Assembly (NCBI RefSeq): GCF_000422505.1
Contig: NZ_KE383868.1
Coordinates: forward strand, 196,202-260,201
Reading direction: 5' to 3'
Source: Paenibacillus pinihumi DSM 23905 = JCM 16419
Lineage (GTDB): Bacteria; Bacillota; Bacilli; Paenibacillales; Paenibacillaceae
Length of the DNA stretch: 64,000 bases
Within the stretch, counting starts at the first letter, position 1; every line of letters begins with the position of its first letter. Positions 15,982 to 24,500 of this stretch are shown here, one piece after another. The translations under genes and the position numbers were made by a program. The notes beneath the pieces were generated by a model. The model saw only the letters and a list, made by a program, of their open reading frames with translations. It was not told the DNA's origin and did not search any database.

Positions 15982-15999
15982 TTCTGTATCCCTCTTTCT

Positions 16000-16500
16000 T
16001 CACGGCAGTTGTTTGTATAAAAGGTCCTCGCCTGTTTCCTCAAATCCCAGCTTTCCGTATAAAGTTTTGGCAACTGCGGTTGTTTGCAGGACAATTTTTC
16101 CAACCTCTTGTTCTTGAAACCATGACAGCAGGTAGTTCATGACCTTCTCCCCTACTCCTTGCCCGCGCCAATTTGGATCTACAACGACCGTTTGAACCCA
16201 GCCGGAACGTCCGTTTAATATCCCCTTCATCGGGGCTCTCTCATCAATAATCCCAATTGCGCATGCGATAATTTCGTCTGCTTCGTCTGAAGAAGCCACA
16301 GCAACAAGTATGAGCGGGTTATCCTGCAAATTTTTGTACAGCCAAGCACGATAGCTGTCTTGCCAAGCCGATTCCTCTTCAGGGGATTGTGCGGCATAAT
16401 GCCCTGCTCCTCCGCTAAGGAGATGCTTTCTCAGCTCAATCAGCCTCTCGATATCCGCCTCTTCGGCTTTTCTTGCCACTACAGGGCTTTTTGTCTGCAT
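16000..16500 (-). CDS. GNAT N-acetyltransferase, second gene of the ALAS operon
   Basis: A 166-residue GNAT protein. Acetyl-CoA binding is shown by VQTVVVDPNWRGQGVGEKVM (R/QxxGxG/A loop) and the end by LYGKLGFEETGEDLLYKQLP. It starts 19 bp after the ALA synthase stop and ends 18 bp before the oxidoreductase, so tight co-expression is expected. In this context it may acylate the amine of aminolevulinate or a derived compound, or act as self-protection. The substrate cannot be read from sequence. Confidence 0.85.
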   Translation of the reverse strand: MQTKSPVVARKAEEADIERLIELRKHLLSGGAGHYAAQSPEEESAWQDSYRAWLYKNLQDNPLILVAVASSDEADEIIACAIGIIDERAPMKGILNGRSGWVQTVVVDPNWRGQGVGEKVMNYLLSWFQEQEVGKIVLQTTAVAKTLYGKLGFEETGEDLLYKQLP

Positions 16501-16519
16501 GTTTGTGTCCTCTCTCTAA

Positions 16520-17737
16520 TTACACTGCTACTGCCGGGGTCTGGATTTCAAAATAGTCAAAGACCTCCGCCAGCGAGTCAACCAGATGCCGGATTTGTTC
16601 ATCCGTATGGTTGGGTGTGACGTTGACGCGAAAGCGTTCTGTACCCGCTGGTACCGTCGGAGAATTGATCGGCTGAAGATAAATTCCATGATGCTCAAGC
16701 AATCGCTTCGCCGCAGCTTTGCATTTCTCCGCATTTCCAATCCTGATAGGCAGAATATGTGTTTCGCTTGATGCCATAACAGCGATTCCCTTTTTGGCAA
16801 GAGCCTCTCTCAACCTTTTCGTCTTCTCATGCAGGCCGCTTCTTTCCCGCTCCGAATGTTTAAGATGCTCCACGCTGGTCAGGCAAGCTGCGACGATGGC
16901 CGGAGGAAGCGAGGTTGTGAAGATGAAGCCGGAAGCGAAGGAACGGACAGAATCGATCAATATGGCTGAAGCAGCGATAAAACCGCCGATAACGCCAATG
17001 GCTTTTGCCATCGTACCTTGAATAAAATCAATTTGATCCGCTACGCCGAGCTGAGCGGCAATACCGGCTCCGTATGGGCCATACATGCCGATGGCATGTA
17101 CTTCATCCAGAAAGGTTAATGCATTATATTTTTTGGCCAAGGCCACAATTTCCCGAATAGGCGCTACATCGCCATCCATGGAGTATACGGACTCGAACAG
17201 AATGATCTTGGCTCGTTCTTTGGGAACAGAGGCGAGCAATTGTTCCAGATGACGGACGTCGTTGTGCCGAAAAATCAGCTTGTCTGTCTTGGAGGCGCTG
17301 ATGCCATTAATGATAGAAGCATGATTCAACTCATCGGAGAGGATCAGGCAATCCGGGAAAATGCGCGTCAGGCATTGAATCGTAGCATCATTGGAGCCAT
17401 AGCCGGTCGGGAACACCAGTGCGGCCTCTTTGCCATGCCATTCCGCGAGCGATGCCTCCAGCTGTGCATAGTAATGATGGGTTCCTCCAATGTTTCTTGA
17501 ACCGCCTGAGCCCGCGCCATACAAATCAATCGCTTCATGCATAGCCTGAAGCACTTTCGGATGCTGCGACATTCCCAAATAATCATTGCTGCACCATACG
17601 ACTACCGGGCGGCCTTCCTGCTGATTCACATTAGCGAGTGGATACTGTGAGCACAGACGGTTAATGGTTACAAACTCCCGGTAATGCCCTTTGCTTTTTA
17701 GCTGGTTAATCTTTTGTTCAGCAAGCTCAGCATACAT
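16520..17737 (-). CDS. 5-aminolevulinate synthase (alpha-oxoamine synthase family)
   Basis: About 405 residues, the usual length of ALAS. This PLP enzyme condenses glycine with succinyl-CoA to give 5-aminolevulinate, CoA and CO2. Family signatures are present in order: WCSNDYLGMSQHP, GSRNIGGTHHYY, LSDELNHASIINGI, SVYSMDGDVAPI, FLDEVHAIGMYGPYGAG, QGTMAKAIGVIGGFIA (PLP lysine near residue 245), FIFTTSLPPA and the carboxylate-binding PINSPTVPAGTERFRVNVTP. These match ALAS better than 8-amino-7-oxononanoate or glycine C-acetyltransferases. Most Firmicutes make ALA from glutamyl-tRNA, so this copy is probably for secondary metabolism rather than heme. ATG 17737 is chosen because the upstream ATG 17743 abuts the GGAGG. 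First gene of a four-gene operon. Confidence 0.85.
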   Translation of the reverse strand: MYAELAEQKINQLKSKGHYREFVTINRLCSQYPLANVNQQEGRPVVVWCSNDYLGMSQHPKVLQAMHEAIDLYGAGSGGSRNIGGTHHYYAQLEASLAEWHGKEAALVFPTGYGSNDATIQCLTRIFPDCLILSDELNHASIINGISASKTDKLIFRHNDVRHLEQLLASVPKERAKIILFESVYSMDGDVAPIREIVALAKKYNALTFLDEVHAIGMYGPYGAGIAAQLGVADQIDFIQGTMAKAIGVIGGFIAASAILIDSVRSFASGFIFTTSLPPAIVAACLTSVEHLKHSERERSGLHEKTKRLREALAKKGIAVMASSETHILPIRIGNAEKCKAAAKRLLEHHGIYLQPINSPTVPAGTERFRVNVTPNHTDEQIRHLVDSLAEVFDYFEIQTPAVAV

Positions 17738-17869
17738 TCTCATCCCTCCACTGTTTTTGTTATCTTATCTATTCTAAGTTGTATTATCCGTAATTTACCA
17801 TCATATACCCGATTTATCCAATAGGAATTATCTATTTAAAATAAATAAATTCTATCCATTCCGGTACTG

Positions 17870-17922
17870 CAATAGAAAGAGGATCGTTTCACGTCCGCAG
17901 CTTGGGGTGTGAAACGATCCTC
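17870..17922 (-). terminator. Long perfect hairpin after the second MFS gene
   Basis: A 14-bp perfect inverted repeat, GAGGATCGTTTCAC/GTGAAACGATCCTC (17879-17892 and 17909-17922), is followed by TTTCTATT on the minus strand, 59 bp beyond the stop at 17981. It is best read as a terminator, although the stem is unusually exact. Confidence 0.7.
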
Positions 17923-17980
17923 CGGATTACTCCATTCATGGATTAATTTGAAAAAATGTGCCCATATTTTGCTCAGCAGG

Positions 17981-19144
17981 TCAGGAGGCCGCCTGCACAG
18001 CCTGATCTTTCCGGCTGATGGCATATAGGCTCGTGATCAGCCCAAGCAGTATGAGGAAAGAGCCAACCCATCCTGTATGGATGACTGACGATTGACTAAT
18101 CACGACGCCTCCAATGTAGGTGCCAAGAGCAATGCCCGCATGCGCCATGCCGGAATTGGTACTAATCAGCGTTTCGTAGGTATTTGGCGCCAAATGAATA
18201 ATCAAGCTGTTCTGCACCGGGGTTACCATCCAGCTTAATGCGCCCCAGATGCCCAGCAAGCCCAGACAGAGCGCCAAAGGCAGCTTCACGCCAAGCGGCA
18301 CCGCTGCCATGCTGAGCATAAACATTGCCAGTACGATGACGATCGCCTTTGCCGGATGAAGCTTGTCGGAGAGAAAGCCGCCAAGCCCTCCTCCCGCCAC
18401 AGCCGCAATGCCGTACATAACGTAGATGAAGGCAACCATGGTGGATGTAGCTCCGAGTGCCTCTTGCAGAAACGGTGTGAAATAGGCGTACAGCGTGAGA
18501 GAGCCGGCCAATACCAGCAGCGTAGTCAGATGAATTGCCGCCATCTTCCGGTTCAGCAGTGCGGACAGCTGCATCTTCAAAGGCACAACCGGAACAGGCT
18601 GCATCCGCCCCATCGTCAGACCAACTGTCAGGATTACCACCCCTGTCAGCACAGCAATAAAAAGGAATACCTCACGCCAACCCGCCAGATTGCCAATAAA
18701 GATGCCCAGCGGCACGCCAACGATCAGGGAAGCGCTGCCCCCTATAGCAATCATGCCTACGGCCCGGCCCTTGTACGCCGGTTCAACCATCCGAGCTGCA
18801 AGAACCAGCGATAGTACAAAGATCAACGAGCCTGAAGCTGCACCTATCACCCGGCCAAGCATAAGCATTCCGAAGCTGTGGCTGAAGCCGGAGATGATAT
18901 TGCTGATGAAAAACACGGCCAGGGTCCACATGTATACCTGCTTGCGTTCATATTTGGCTGTCAAATTCAGCAGAACCGGAGCGGATATTGCATACACCAA
19001 TGAAAACATGGAAATGAAATGACCTGCCTCGGTCAGAGTCAGGTGAAGATCCGCTGCGATCAAATCCAGAATACCTCCTAATATGAGTTCCACCGTGCCG
19101 ACCACAAAGGCAGCAATCGCCAAAATATATACTTTTTTATTCAC
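17981..19144 (-). CDS. MFS transporter (DHA1, AraJ-like) with palindromic operator
   Basis: A 387-residue 12-helix transporter (VELILGGILDLIAADLHL, MLMLGRVIGAASGSLIF, GGSASLIVGVPLGIFIG, SWMVTPVQNSLIIHLAP). GTG 19144 is chosen because TAGGAG lies 7 nt upstream; an in-frame ATG at 19204 has no SD. It probably exports a drug or sugar. Immediately upstream, a 24-bp palindrome overlaps the likely -10 box (see 19162-19204), so it is expected to be induced through an HxlR- or MarR-type repressor not found in this window. It is separate from the ALAS operon: a strong terminator and about 140 bp lie between them. Confidence 0.85.
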   Translation of the reverse strand: MNKKVYILAIAAFVVGTVELILGGILDLIAADLHLTLTEAGHFISMFSLVYAISAPVLLNLTAKYERKQVYMWTLAVFFISNIISGFSHSFGMLMLGRVIGAASGSLIFVLSLVLAARMVEPAYKGRAVGMIAIGGSASLIVGVPLGIFIGNLAGWREVFLFIAVLTGVVILTVGLTMGRMQPVPVVPLKMQLSALLNRKMAAIHLTTLLVLAGSLTLYAYFTPFLQEALGATSTMVAFIYVMYGIAAVAGGGLGGFLSDKLHPAKAIVIVLAMFMLSMAAVPLGVKLPLALCLGLLGIWGALSWMVTPVQNSLIIHLAPNTYETLISTNSGMAHAGIALGTYIGGVVISQSSVIHTGWVGSFLILLGLITSLYAISRKDQAVQAAS

Positions 19145-19161
19145 TCTACCAGCTCCTATAA

Positions 19162-19204
19162 AAGTTACTACTAAGATAGTAACTTCAATGAAGAGATAAT
19201 TCAA
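19162..19204 (-). promoter_or_regulatory. Promoter with 9-bp perfect inverted-repeat operator for the MFS gene
   Basis: AAGTTACTA/TAGTAACTT (19162-19170, 19177-19185) surrounds a 6-nt centre. On the minus strand TTGAAT (19199-19204), 17 bp, and TACTAT (19176-19181) form a -35/-10 pair whose -10 is inside the palindrome. GTTACT...AGTAAC resembles operators of HxlR/MarR-type repressors. Confidence 0.65.
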
Positions 19205-19277
19205 GCACTATTTCTTAAGGTCTGTAAGTACGTTGTGAATTTTTCGCCTTGTATAAATAAAAAAGGCCTTCCCTTAT

Positions 19278-19395
19278 GAACTGAACTGTAACCCAAGTTA
19301 TAGAACCGAGAGAATCAGGCAGCCTTTCTGTACCTAAGTTCGCATTCATTAGGTGTGAGGTAGCCGGTGGTCGAATGAACTCGTTTGGCATTGGA
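19278..19395 (-). mobile_element. Truncated 3' end of an IS3-family insertion sequence
   Basis: In one minus-strand frame the region encodes the C-terminus of an IS3-type OrfB (...NAKRVHSTTGYLTPNE..., ending RYRKAA then stop at 19317), matching the usual end of these DDE transposases. Past the stop is an IS end starting TGAACTGTAACCC (plus strand, from about 19278). The coding frame is broken by a stop just upstream of about 19400, so only the last 25 or so codons and one terminal repeat remain. Confidence 0.7.
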
Positions 19396-19587
19396 AAAGC
19401 AGCTTTAAAAGCTGTTGCAAATGTTTTGCGCGGTGGTGGAAAAGCCCTCAGCGAGCTGATGGCTAAAAAATCATCTGTTGCTGAGCAAGTTATAATTGAC
19501 ACGATTTCTGGCGCATTATACGATTTAGGTGTCCCTCTTTCTGTAGCAAGAACCGTGGCAAATGTTTTCACCTTTCTTGCCTTCTAA
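19375..19587 (+). pseudogene. Small hydrophobic-tail ORF fused to the IS remnant
   Basis: A 70-codon plus-strand frame (MNSFGIGKAALKAVANVLRG..., ending TVANVFTFLAF). It is Lys/Ala/Gly rich, with an amphipathic N-terminus and a hydrophobic C-terminus, like small membrane-active peptides. The ATG and first seven or so codons lie inside the IS3 remnant and there is only a weak SD (GGTGG), so this is probably the 3' part of an older gene cut by the element rather than a native full gene. No family was recognised. Confidence 0.4.
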
Positions 19588-19648
19588 GTTATAATCCAAA
19601 TCGTTTGACGGAAGTCTCACCCAACTTCTTAGTAACTAGGAGAAAAAA

Positions 19649-20056
19649 ATGAACAATGAAGAGCGAATTATTAAACTGGAAGATACAGTCAATAGATTAG
19701 AATACTACATTGATCTATTAAGAGACTACGCCACTGATCCAGAAACATTTTTGTTATGGGACTGGGCAATTAGTAAACGGCTCAATCGTGAACAAGTAAG
19801 GAAAATAATTAGTAAATCTCAAGAATTTAACAAGAGAATTAAGGAATTAGATAATGCGCCGAAATTTGCAGAGTTTAGAACAGAAATTGAAAAAATACTA
19901 CTTTTACAACCTGATTTAGAGATAGAAGTAGATGACAATCTTATTCTGCAATTGCTAAAAAGAATATCTAATATGGGAATGATGCTGGAACTAACGAAAT
20001 ATTACTTGCAAGATGACAAGAGTGAGCCATTATCAGACACTAAAGACCAATTGTAA
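19649..20056 (+). CDS. Small coiled-coil protein, possibly DUF1878 (YhaI-like)
   Basis: A 135-residue acidic, AT-rich gene with a good SD (AGGAG, 6 nt, ATG 19649). The N-terminus (RIIKLEDTVNRLEYYIDLL) is helical with heptads; LNREQVRKIISKSQEF and LQLLKRISNMGMMLEL follow. The RLEYYI(D/Q)LL start and overall plan recall Bacillus YhaI/DUF1878, an unsure match made by eye. The gene is on the plus strand against the trend, has lower GC than its neighbours and sits beside an IS remnant, which suggests transfer. Function is unknown. Confidence 0.7.
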   Translation: MNNEERIIKLEDTVNRLEYYIDLLRDYATDPETFLLWDWAISKRLNREQVRKIISKSQEFNKRIKELDNAPKFAEFRTEIEKILLLQPDLEIEVDDNLILQLLKRISNMGMMLELTKYYLQDDKSEPLSDTKDQL

Positions 20057-20242
20057 TATGCAAAACGACGAGTGTTTATGAATAACTTAACAGCTTATAC
20101 TTTGAACTCCGATTTGTAGGTTATGGCTTTTTCAGAGATATGTACAACATCAGAATTTAGACTCCAGCAGTCTCATTTATGTTGACTTGAAAAGACGTTT
20201 CGACATGATGTTGTTGCCTCATTTCACTGTAGTTTGTTTATT

Positions 20243-20297
20243 AAAACACAAAAACCCGAAAGACAGGCACTTTTTTAAAGTGTCATCTTTCGGGTTA
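20243..20297 (-). terminator. Terminator of the TrmB-like regulator gene
   Basis: The long stem AACCCGAAAGA...TCTTTCGGGTT, with an inner CACTTT/AAAGTG stem, is followed by TTTGTGTTTT on the minus strand, 24 bp past the stop at 20321. Between 20057 and 20240 no gene was recognised. Confidence 0.85.
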
Positions 20298-20320
20298 CAG
20301 TTCACTAAAGGAAAAGCCTT

Positions 20321-21079
20321 TTAATAAATGAGGCGGGACATCAGTCTGGAGATTTCCTCGTCCTTTAGCAGCTGGTCACCGTATTTTTTAAAAATCTGCG
20401 TCAATGCTACATCGTGGTAGAAATAGTCGGTGAGCGCTTTGACGATTGGCCGGGACATCGTTTTGATGGCTTTCCAGGCATCATGCTCCAAACCTGCGAA
20501 CATCATGTACGTGTCATCAACGATAACCAGTTGTAACGGCTCCAAGGGGTTGCCTTCAACCCGTGGGATCAGCGAATACGTGTAGTTTAATGTTGTATTC
20601 GTATCTCCAACCGTGTGGATTTCAACATGAACACCTTCTGCTTCCTTGCGCTCCAGCAGCTCGAGGTACTTCTCCATATGCTCGCTCCACGCCAGAAACA
20701 AAACGGACGTTTCCGCTCCGGCAATCAACTCCTCAATTTGGGCCGCTATCGCTGCTTCGTCTTTTAAAGTCCAGATATGCTCATCATTGAATGACCGTTT
20801 GAAGCGGTAGTTTCTAAGCTCCTCCAGATCACGATCAAAATCGGCCTTCAGCTTGAGAATAATCGTTTGCAGGTCCACGGCCGTGTACAATTTCTTCTTG
20901 CCATGCATCGTCGTAAGAACAGCACCCTTGTCGATGAGCCTGTTCATCACTTCATAGATTTTGGCCTTGGGGACGCTCGAGTAATTGACGATGGATGTAG
21001 CGTCAAGCGGTTTCTCCTGTGCCATGATTGCTTCGTAGACTTGGCTTTCATATTGGGTAAAGCCGAATTTTTGCAACAT
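20321..21079 (-). CDS. TrmB-family transcriptional regulator
   Basis: A 252-residue regulator. The N-terminal winged helix is GFTQYESQVYEAIMAQ, then DATSIVNYSSVPKAKIYEVMNRLIDKGAV. A dimerisation helix (LKLKADFDRDLEELR) and a phospholipase-D-like sensor domain follow (IAGAETSVLFLAWSEHMEKYLELLERKEAEGVHVEI, and DDTYMMFAG). TrmB proteins sense sugars and control transporter genes. ATG 21079 has AGGA 5 nt upstream and gives the normal N-terminus; upstream in-frame ATGs at 21118-21103 lack an SD. The target is unknown: the neighbour downstream is the AT-rich island and upstream is the iron permease operon. Confidence 0.85.
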   Translation of the reverse strand: MLQKFGFTQYESQVYEAIMAQEKPLDATSIVNYSSVPKAKIYEVMNRLIDKGAVLTTMHGKKKLYTAVDLQTIILKLKADFDRDLEELRNYRFKRSFNDEHIWTLKDEAAIAAQIEELIAGAETSVLFLAWSEHMEKYLELLERKEAEGVHVEIHTVGDTNTTLNYTYSLIPRVEGNPLEPLQLVIVDDTYMMFAGLEHDAWKAIKTMSRPIVKALTDYFYHDVALTQIFKKYGDQLLKDEEISRLMSRLIY

Positions 21080-21238
21080 GATTTCCTGGTGTCCCCCCTT
21101 CATTATATTTTTCATCAAATCTATCCGAATGCTTTAGTGCCCATTGGTTGACCAGTCAATTCCATATCAACTACATTACCATTAGACAGGAGCAAGCCTC
21201 AAGTAAAATATGTGTCCCATGTCCTTTGATTCATAAAT

Positions 21239-21279
21239 AACCCTCAGCTTGCTGTCTAAAATTCAACAAGCTGAGGGTT
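21239..21279 (-). terminator. Hairpin after the iron permease operon
   Basis: A perfect 13-bp inverted repeat, AACCCTCAGCTTG/CAAGCTGAGGGTT (21239-21251, 21267-21279). The minus-strand flank is only moderately T-rich (ATTTATG). It lies 89 bp past the permease stop at 21368 and is probably the operon terminator. Confidence 0.6.
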
Positions 21280-21367
21280 TGAACTTACGAATACGCCGTC
21301 CTCTTTTAGCAGCTTCCCCGCCTGCAATCGTTAAACCCTCATTCAAGCTCCTCCTCCATAGCTTTAA

Positions 21368-22405
21368 TTAGCTCCCTTGTGGCATTCTTTTTCTGGTCAA
21401 TAAATACACAAAATAAGGCACACCAATAATTGAAATGACGATTCCTACAGGCAACTGGGCTGGAGCAAAGATCGTCCTGCCGATAAAATCAGCAGCAAGT
21501 ACCATCAGCATGCCGACTACGCCGCATACAGGGAGCACATATTTATACGGAGTGCCAACCAGTCTTCTTGTAATATGAGGGGCAATCAGGCCAACGAAGC
21601 CAATGCTTCCCGATACCGCCACACATGCGCTGACAAGCCCCACACAGCATAATAGAAAAATCATTCGCTCCCTATCTTTCCGCAAACCAATACCCGCAAC
21701 CGTCGTCTCATCCAATTGCAGGAGATTCAATTTGTAAGATCTCCACCACATGACGGGAATTAGCACGACCAGCCAAGGAAGCACTGCCAACACCTGTATC
21801 CAGTCCGTGCTGTATATACTGCCGGCAAGCCATACGGTGGCCATCTCAAAATCCTTCGGGTCCATTTTAAGCGAGACATATAACGTAACTGCCCCAAAGC
21901 CCGCGCCAAAAGCTATACCAACCAAAATTAATCGCTGAGGGTCGATAGTCCCGCGATGACGGGCAAATAGCAGAAGCAGCAGTGCAGCTGCTGTCCCGCC
22001 AATCCAGCCGAACACTGGCATCGATAATACAGACAACCAGCTAGCATTTTTTACCGTGCCCTGCACAAAAAACATATAGAGAACAATACTCATGCCCGCA
22101 GCTGCATGAATGCCGAGAATTCCGGGATCTGCCAGCTGATTGCGCGTCATCCCCTGCAGGACTGCGCCAGCAACCCCCAGAGCAAAACCGACCAATGCTC
22201 CAATCACAATGCGTGGAAGCCGAAAATCAAATACGACCAAATCATAGTCCCCCGATGTATGGATACGCAGCAGTGTCTTCAGCACGTCCAGCGCCGATAT
22301 ATCAAAGGTTCCATTCGTAACACTGATATACATCACAACAATCGACAGGATCACCGCCGTTATCAGCACGATCAAAAAGCGGGTCTGGTGCCGGAAACGT
22401 CTCAC
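21368..22405 (-). CDS. Iron-siderophore ABC transporter permease (FecCD family), second subunit
   Basis: A 345-residue inner-membrane permease with ten or so helices. FecCD family signatures: FRLPRIVIGALVGFALGVAGAVLQG, NQLADPGILGIHAAAGM, and near the end SGSIGFVGLIAPHITRRLVG, then PAQLPVGIVISIIGVPYFVYLL. GTG 22405 is the start: its GTGA overlaps the stop of the first permease and AGGAGGAAAGAGCGC lies upstream. A much earlier in-frame ATG (22819) would run through the first permease gene and is rejected. It pairs with the 22402-23406 permease as the heterodimeric pore. No ATPase gene follows. Confidence 0.9.
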   Translation of the reverse strand: MRRFRHQTRFLIVLITAVILSIVVMYISVTNGTFDISALDVLKTLLRIHTSGDYDLVVFDFRLPRIVIGALVGFALGVAGAVLQGMTRNQLADPGILGIHAAAGMSIVLYMFFVQGTVKNASWLSVLSMPVFGWIGGTAAALLLLLFARHRGTIDPQRLILVGIAFGAGFGAVTLYVSLKMDPKDFEMATVWLAGSIYSTDWIQVLAVLPWLVVLIPVMWWRSYKLNLLQLDETTVAGIGLRKDRERMIFLLCCVGLVSACVAVSGSIGFVGLIAPHITRRLVGTPYKYVLPVCGVVGMLMVLAADFIGRTIFAPAQLPVGIVISIIGVPYFVYLLTRKRMPQGS

Positions 22406-23406
22406 GCGCTCTTTCCTCCTCTCGTCTTGATCAGATACAGGAAGTAAGGAACACCTACAAGTGCGGTTACCACGCCGATTGGTGTCTCGAACGGATAATT
22501 TAAAAACCGGCTGATGACATCTGACCAGGCGAGGAACAGCGCGCCGATGATCGCGGCATAGAAAATGATTTTGCGGTAGTTCTGCCCCACAAGAAATCTC
22601 GTAATATGGGGAACGACCAATCCAATAAAGGCGATTTTGCCCGCCATAGCTACCGATATACCAGTCAGAATGACGACACTGAGCATGGTCAACACCTTCA
22701 TGAGCACCAAATTGATTCCAAGTCCTTGTGCAACCTCTTCTCCAAGCGCCACGGTTGTGATAGAACGAGAGACCGCAGCAGCCAACACCAGGCCCGCAAT
22801 TGCGAACGGAATTGTCCATTTAATCAATGTCGGGTCCATTTGATGCAGTCTGGCGTTATACCAGAAGCTAATATTTTGCGATACCTGATAATAGGTAGCC
22901 AGTGCTTGAGAGATACCGCTCAGGAAGGTGCCAATGATCGTACCCAGAATGGCTAAGGTAAGGGGCGACATGCCATTAGGCAGCAGTCTGGCAATCGAGA
23001 ATACCAATATGGCGCCAAGTGCGGACCCTATTAATGAAAATATAATCAAGGTCTTCGAAGAAGCACCCGGCAACAGAATGACACAAAGCGTAATGACGAA
23101 TACTGAGCCGTCGGAAACCCCCATAATGGAAGGAGAAGCCAGATAATTTCTTAACAACCCCTGCATCAGGGCACCCGATACTGCCAGAAAGCCCCCGATG
23201 AGCAGTGCGCCCAATACGCGCGGGAATCGTGATGTGTGAATAATCAAATGGTCCATATTTTGAGCATCATAATCAAACAATGATTCCCACACGGTCATAT
23301 AGCTTATCGATTTAGAGCCTAATGAGACCGACACTGCAATCGTAATGGCAAATAAAATGAGAATGAAACCAGCCAGAGTAAATTTCTTGATTAACCATGA
23401 GCACAT
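22402..23406 (-). CDS. Iron-siderophore ABC transporter permease (FecCD family), first subunit
   Basis: A 334-residue inner-membrane permease of the BtuC/FecCD family: SRFPRVLGALLIGGFLAVSGALMQG, NYLASPSIMGVSDGSVF, SMAGKIAFIGLVVPHITRFLVG, ETPIGVVTALVGVPYFLYLI. It imports a ferric-siderophore complex together with the second permease, with which it overlaps by 4 nt, and the binding lipoprotein 15 bp upstream. Its regulation by iron is expected from the Fur box before the binding protein gene. Confidence 0.9.
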   Translation of the reverse strand: MCSWLIKKFTLAGFILILFAITIAVSVSLGSKSISYMTVWESLFDYDAQNMDHLIIHTSRFPRVLGALLIGGFLAVSGALMQGLLRNYLASPSIMGVSDGSVFVITLCVILLPGASSKTLIIFSLIGSALGAILVFSIARLLPNGMSPLTLAILGTIIGTFLSGISQALATYYQVSQNISFWYNARLHQMDPTLIKWTIPFAIAGLVLAAAVSRSITTVALGEEVAQGLGINLVLMKVLTMLSVVILTGISVAMAGKIAFIGLVVPHITRFLVGQNYRKIIFYAAIIGALFLAWSDVISRFLNYPFETPIGVVTALVGVPYFLYLIKTRGGKSA

Positions 23407-23421
23407 TGCTCCCGCTCCATT

Positions 23422-24453
23422 CTATTTCTGTTCGAGCTGCTTCATTATCGCTTCCAGGAATATGTTCCGGCTGAAGGCTGGGCCTCCCTCTAACAGTGGA
23501 TCTACGACATTAACAAAAACATGCCCATCTTTGACTGCCGCAATATTTTGGAAAATTGCATTTTTTTTCAACTCATCGTAGGCACTTTGAGTCTCGCTGC
23601 TCTCACTCGTCGAGAACTGGATAAACAAATAGTCCGGATTCATTTCCGCGAGCTGCTCGATCGAAATTACCTCTTGTGTTTTGGCCTTGCTTACCGCTTC
23701 AGGAACATCCAGACCGATTTCGTCGTACAGCACAGGATTAAAGTAGACGTCTTTCGGATAGACATAGGCTTGTGTACTGCGAATTCGAATTGTAGCAACC
23801 GTCTTTCCCTTCAGCTTTTCTTGCAGGGTAGATTTGGCCGCTTCGCTGTCTGCCTTGTATTTCGCTATGATTTGATCCGCCTTTGCTTCCTTGCCGGAAA
23901 GCTCGCCCATCAGCTTCAAATTGGCTTCCCAATTCGTCGAAATGTGGGAAACGAGAATCGTAGGTGCAATTTTTTGCAGCTTCTCATGCATTTCCTTCTG
24001 GAATTTGGTTGATCCCAAAATAACGTCCGGCTTCAATTGCAAAATTTTCTCCAAGTCCGGCTGAATTTTCTCGCCGATGGATTCAGACGCCGATGTCACA
24101 GAAGCAAATATCTCAGGAAACTTGCCGCCAATCGAAATAGCGCCTGTCGGACGCACATCCAGCGAAGCCGCATCCTCCATCGCTTCCATCGCACCGGTAA
24201 TCACGATTTTCTCTACATGTTTTGGAACCGTGTAGCTTTGACCCAAATACTCAATCGTTCTAGTCTCGCCTGCTGCGTTGGTATGATCCTTACTGTCAGC
24301 TTCATCCGTGCCTTTGTTCTCTGCTTGGGATACATTTTGCCCGCTGGTGGTTCCACTGCCAGATACAGGGACACTTTGCTTATTTCCTCCACAAGCCGTC
24401 AACATAAGCAAGAAGAGCGCAATACAACCTAGCGTTATCAATCGTTTATTCAT
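23422..24453 (-). CDS. Iron-siderophore substrate-binding lipoprotein
   Basis: A 343-residue lipoprotein: signal peptide with lipobox LLMLTAC at Cys 21, a Ser/Gly/Asn/Asp-rich linker to about residue 65, then a periplasmic-binding fold typical of FecB/FhuD/YfmC-like proteins (ERIVITGAMEAM-like start, PDLEKILQLKPDVILGS, then TVATIRIRS, YDEIGLDVPEAV, IEQLAEMNPDYLFIQ, KDGHVFVNV). It is anchored on the outer face of the membrane and presents Fe-siderophore to the two permeases. A Fur box at 24501-24515 lies 48 bp upstream. The exact siderophore cannot be read. Confidence 0.9.
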   Translation of the reverse strand: MNKRLITLGCIALFLLMLTACGGNKQSVPVSGSGTTSGQNVSQAENKGTDEADSKDHTNAAGETRTIEYLGQSYTVPKHVEKIVITGAMEAMEDAASLDVRPTGAISIGGKFPEIFASVTSASESIGEKIQPDLEKILQLKPDVILGSTKFQKEMHEKLQKIAPTILVSHISTNWEANLKLMGELSGKEAKADQIIAKYKADSEAAKSTLQEKLKGKTVATIRIRSTQAYVYPKDVYFNPVLYDEIGLDVPEAVSKAKTQEVISIEQLAEMNPDYLFIQFSTSESSETQSAYDELKKNAIFQNIAAVKDGHVFVNVVDPLLEGGPAFSRNIFLEAIMKQLEQK

Positions 24454-24500
24454 TTTTCTTCATATCCCCTTTCAAAAAATTTCCCTCTATTCATAGAAAA

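Noticed and set aside
19215-19571. 118-codon minus-strand frame
   Set aside because: It reads the IS3 remnant in the wrong frame. The transposase end is in the neighbouring frame, with the HSTTGYLTPNE string.
22406-22819. N-terminal extension of the second iron permease
   Set aside because: It reads through the upstream permease in another frame. GTG 22405 with AGGAGG and a GTGA overlap is the natural start.
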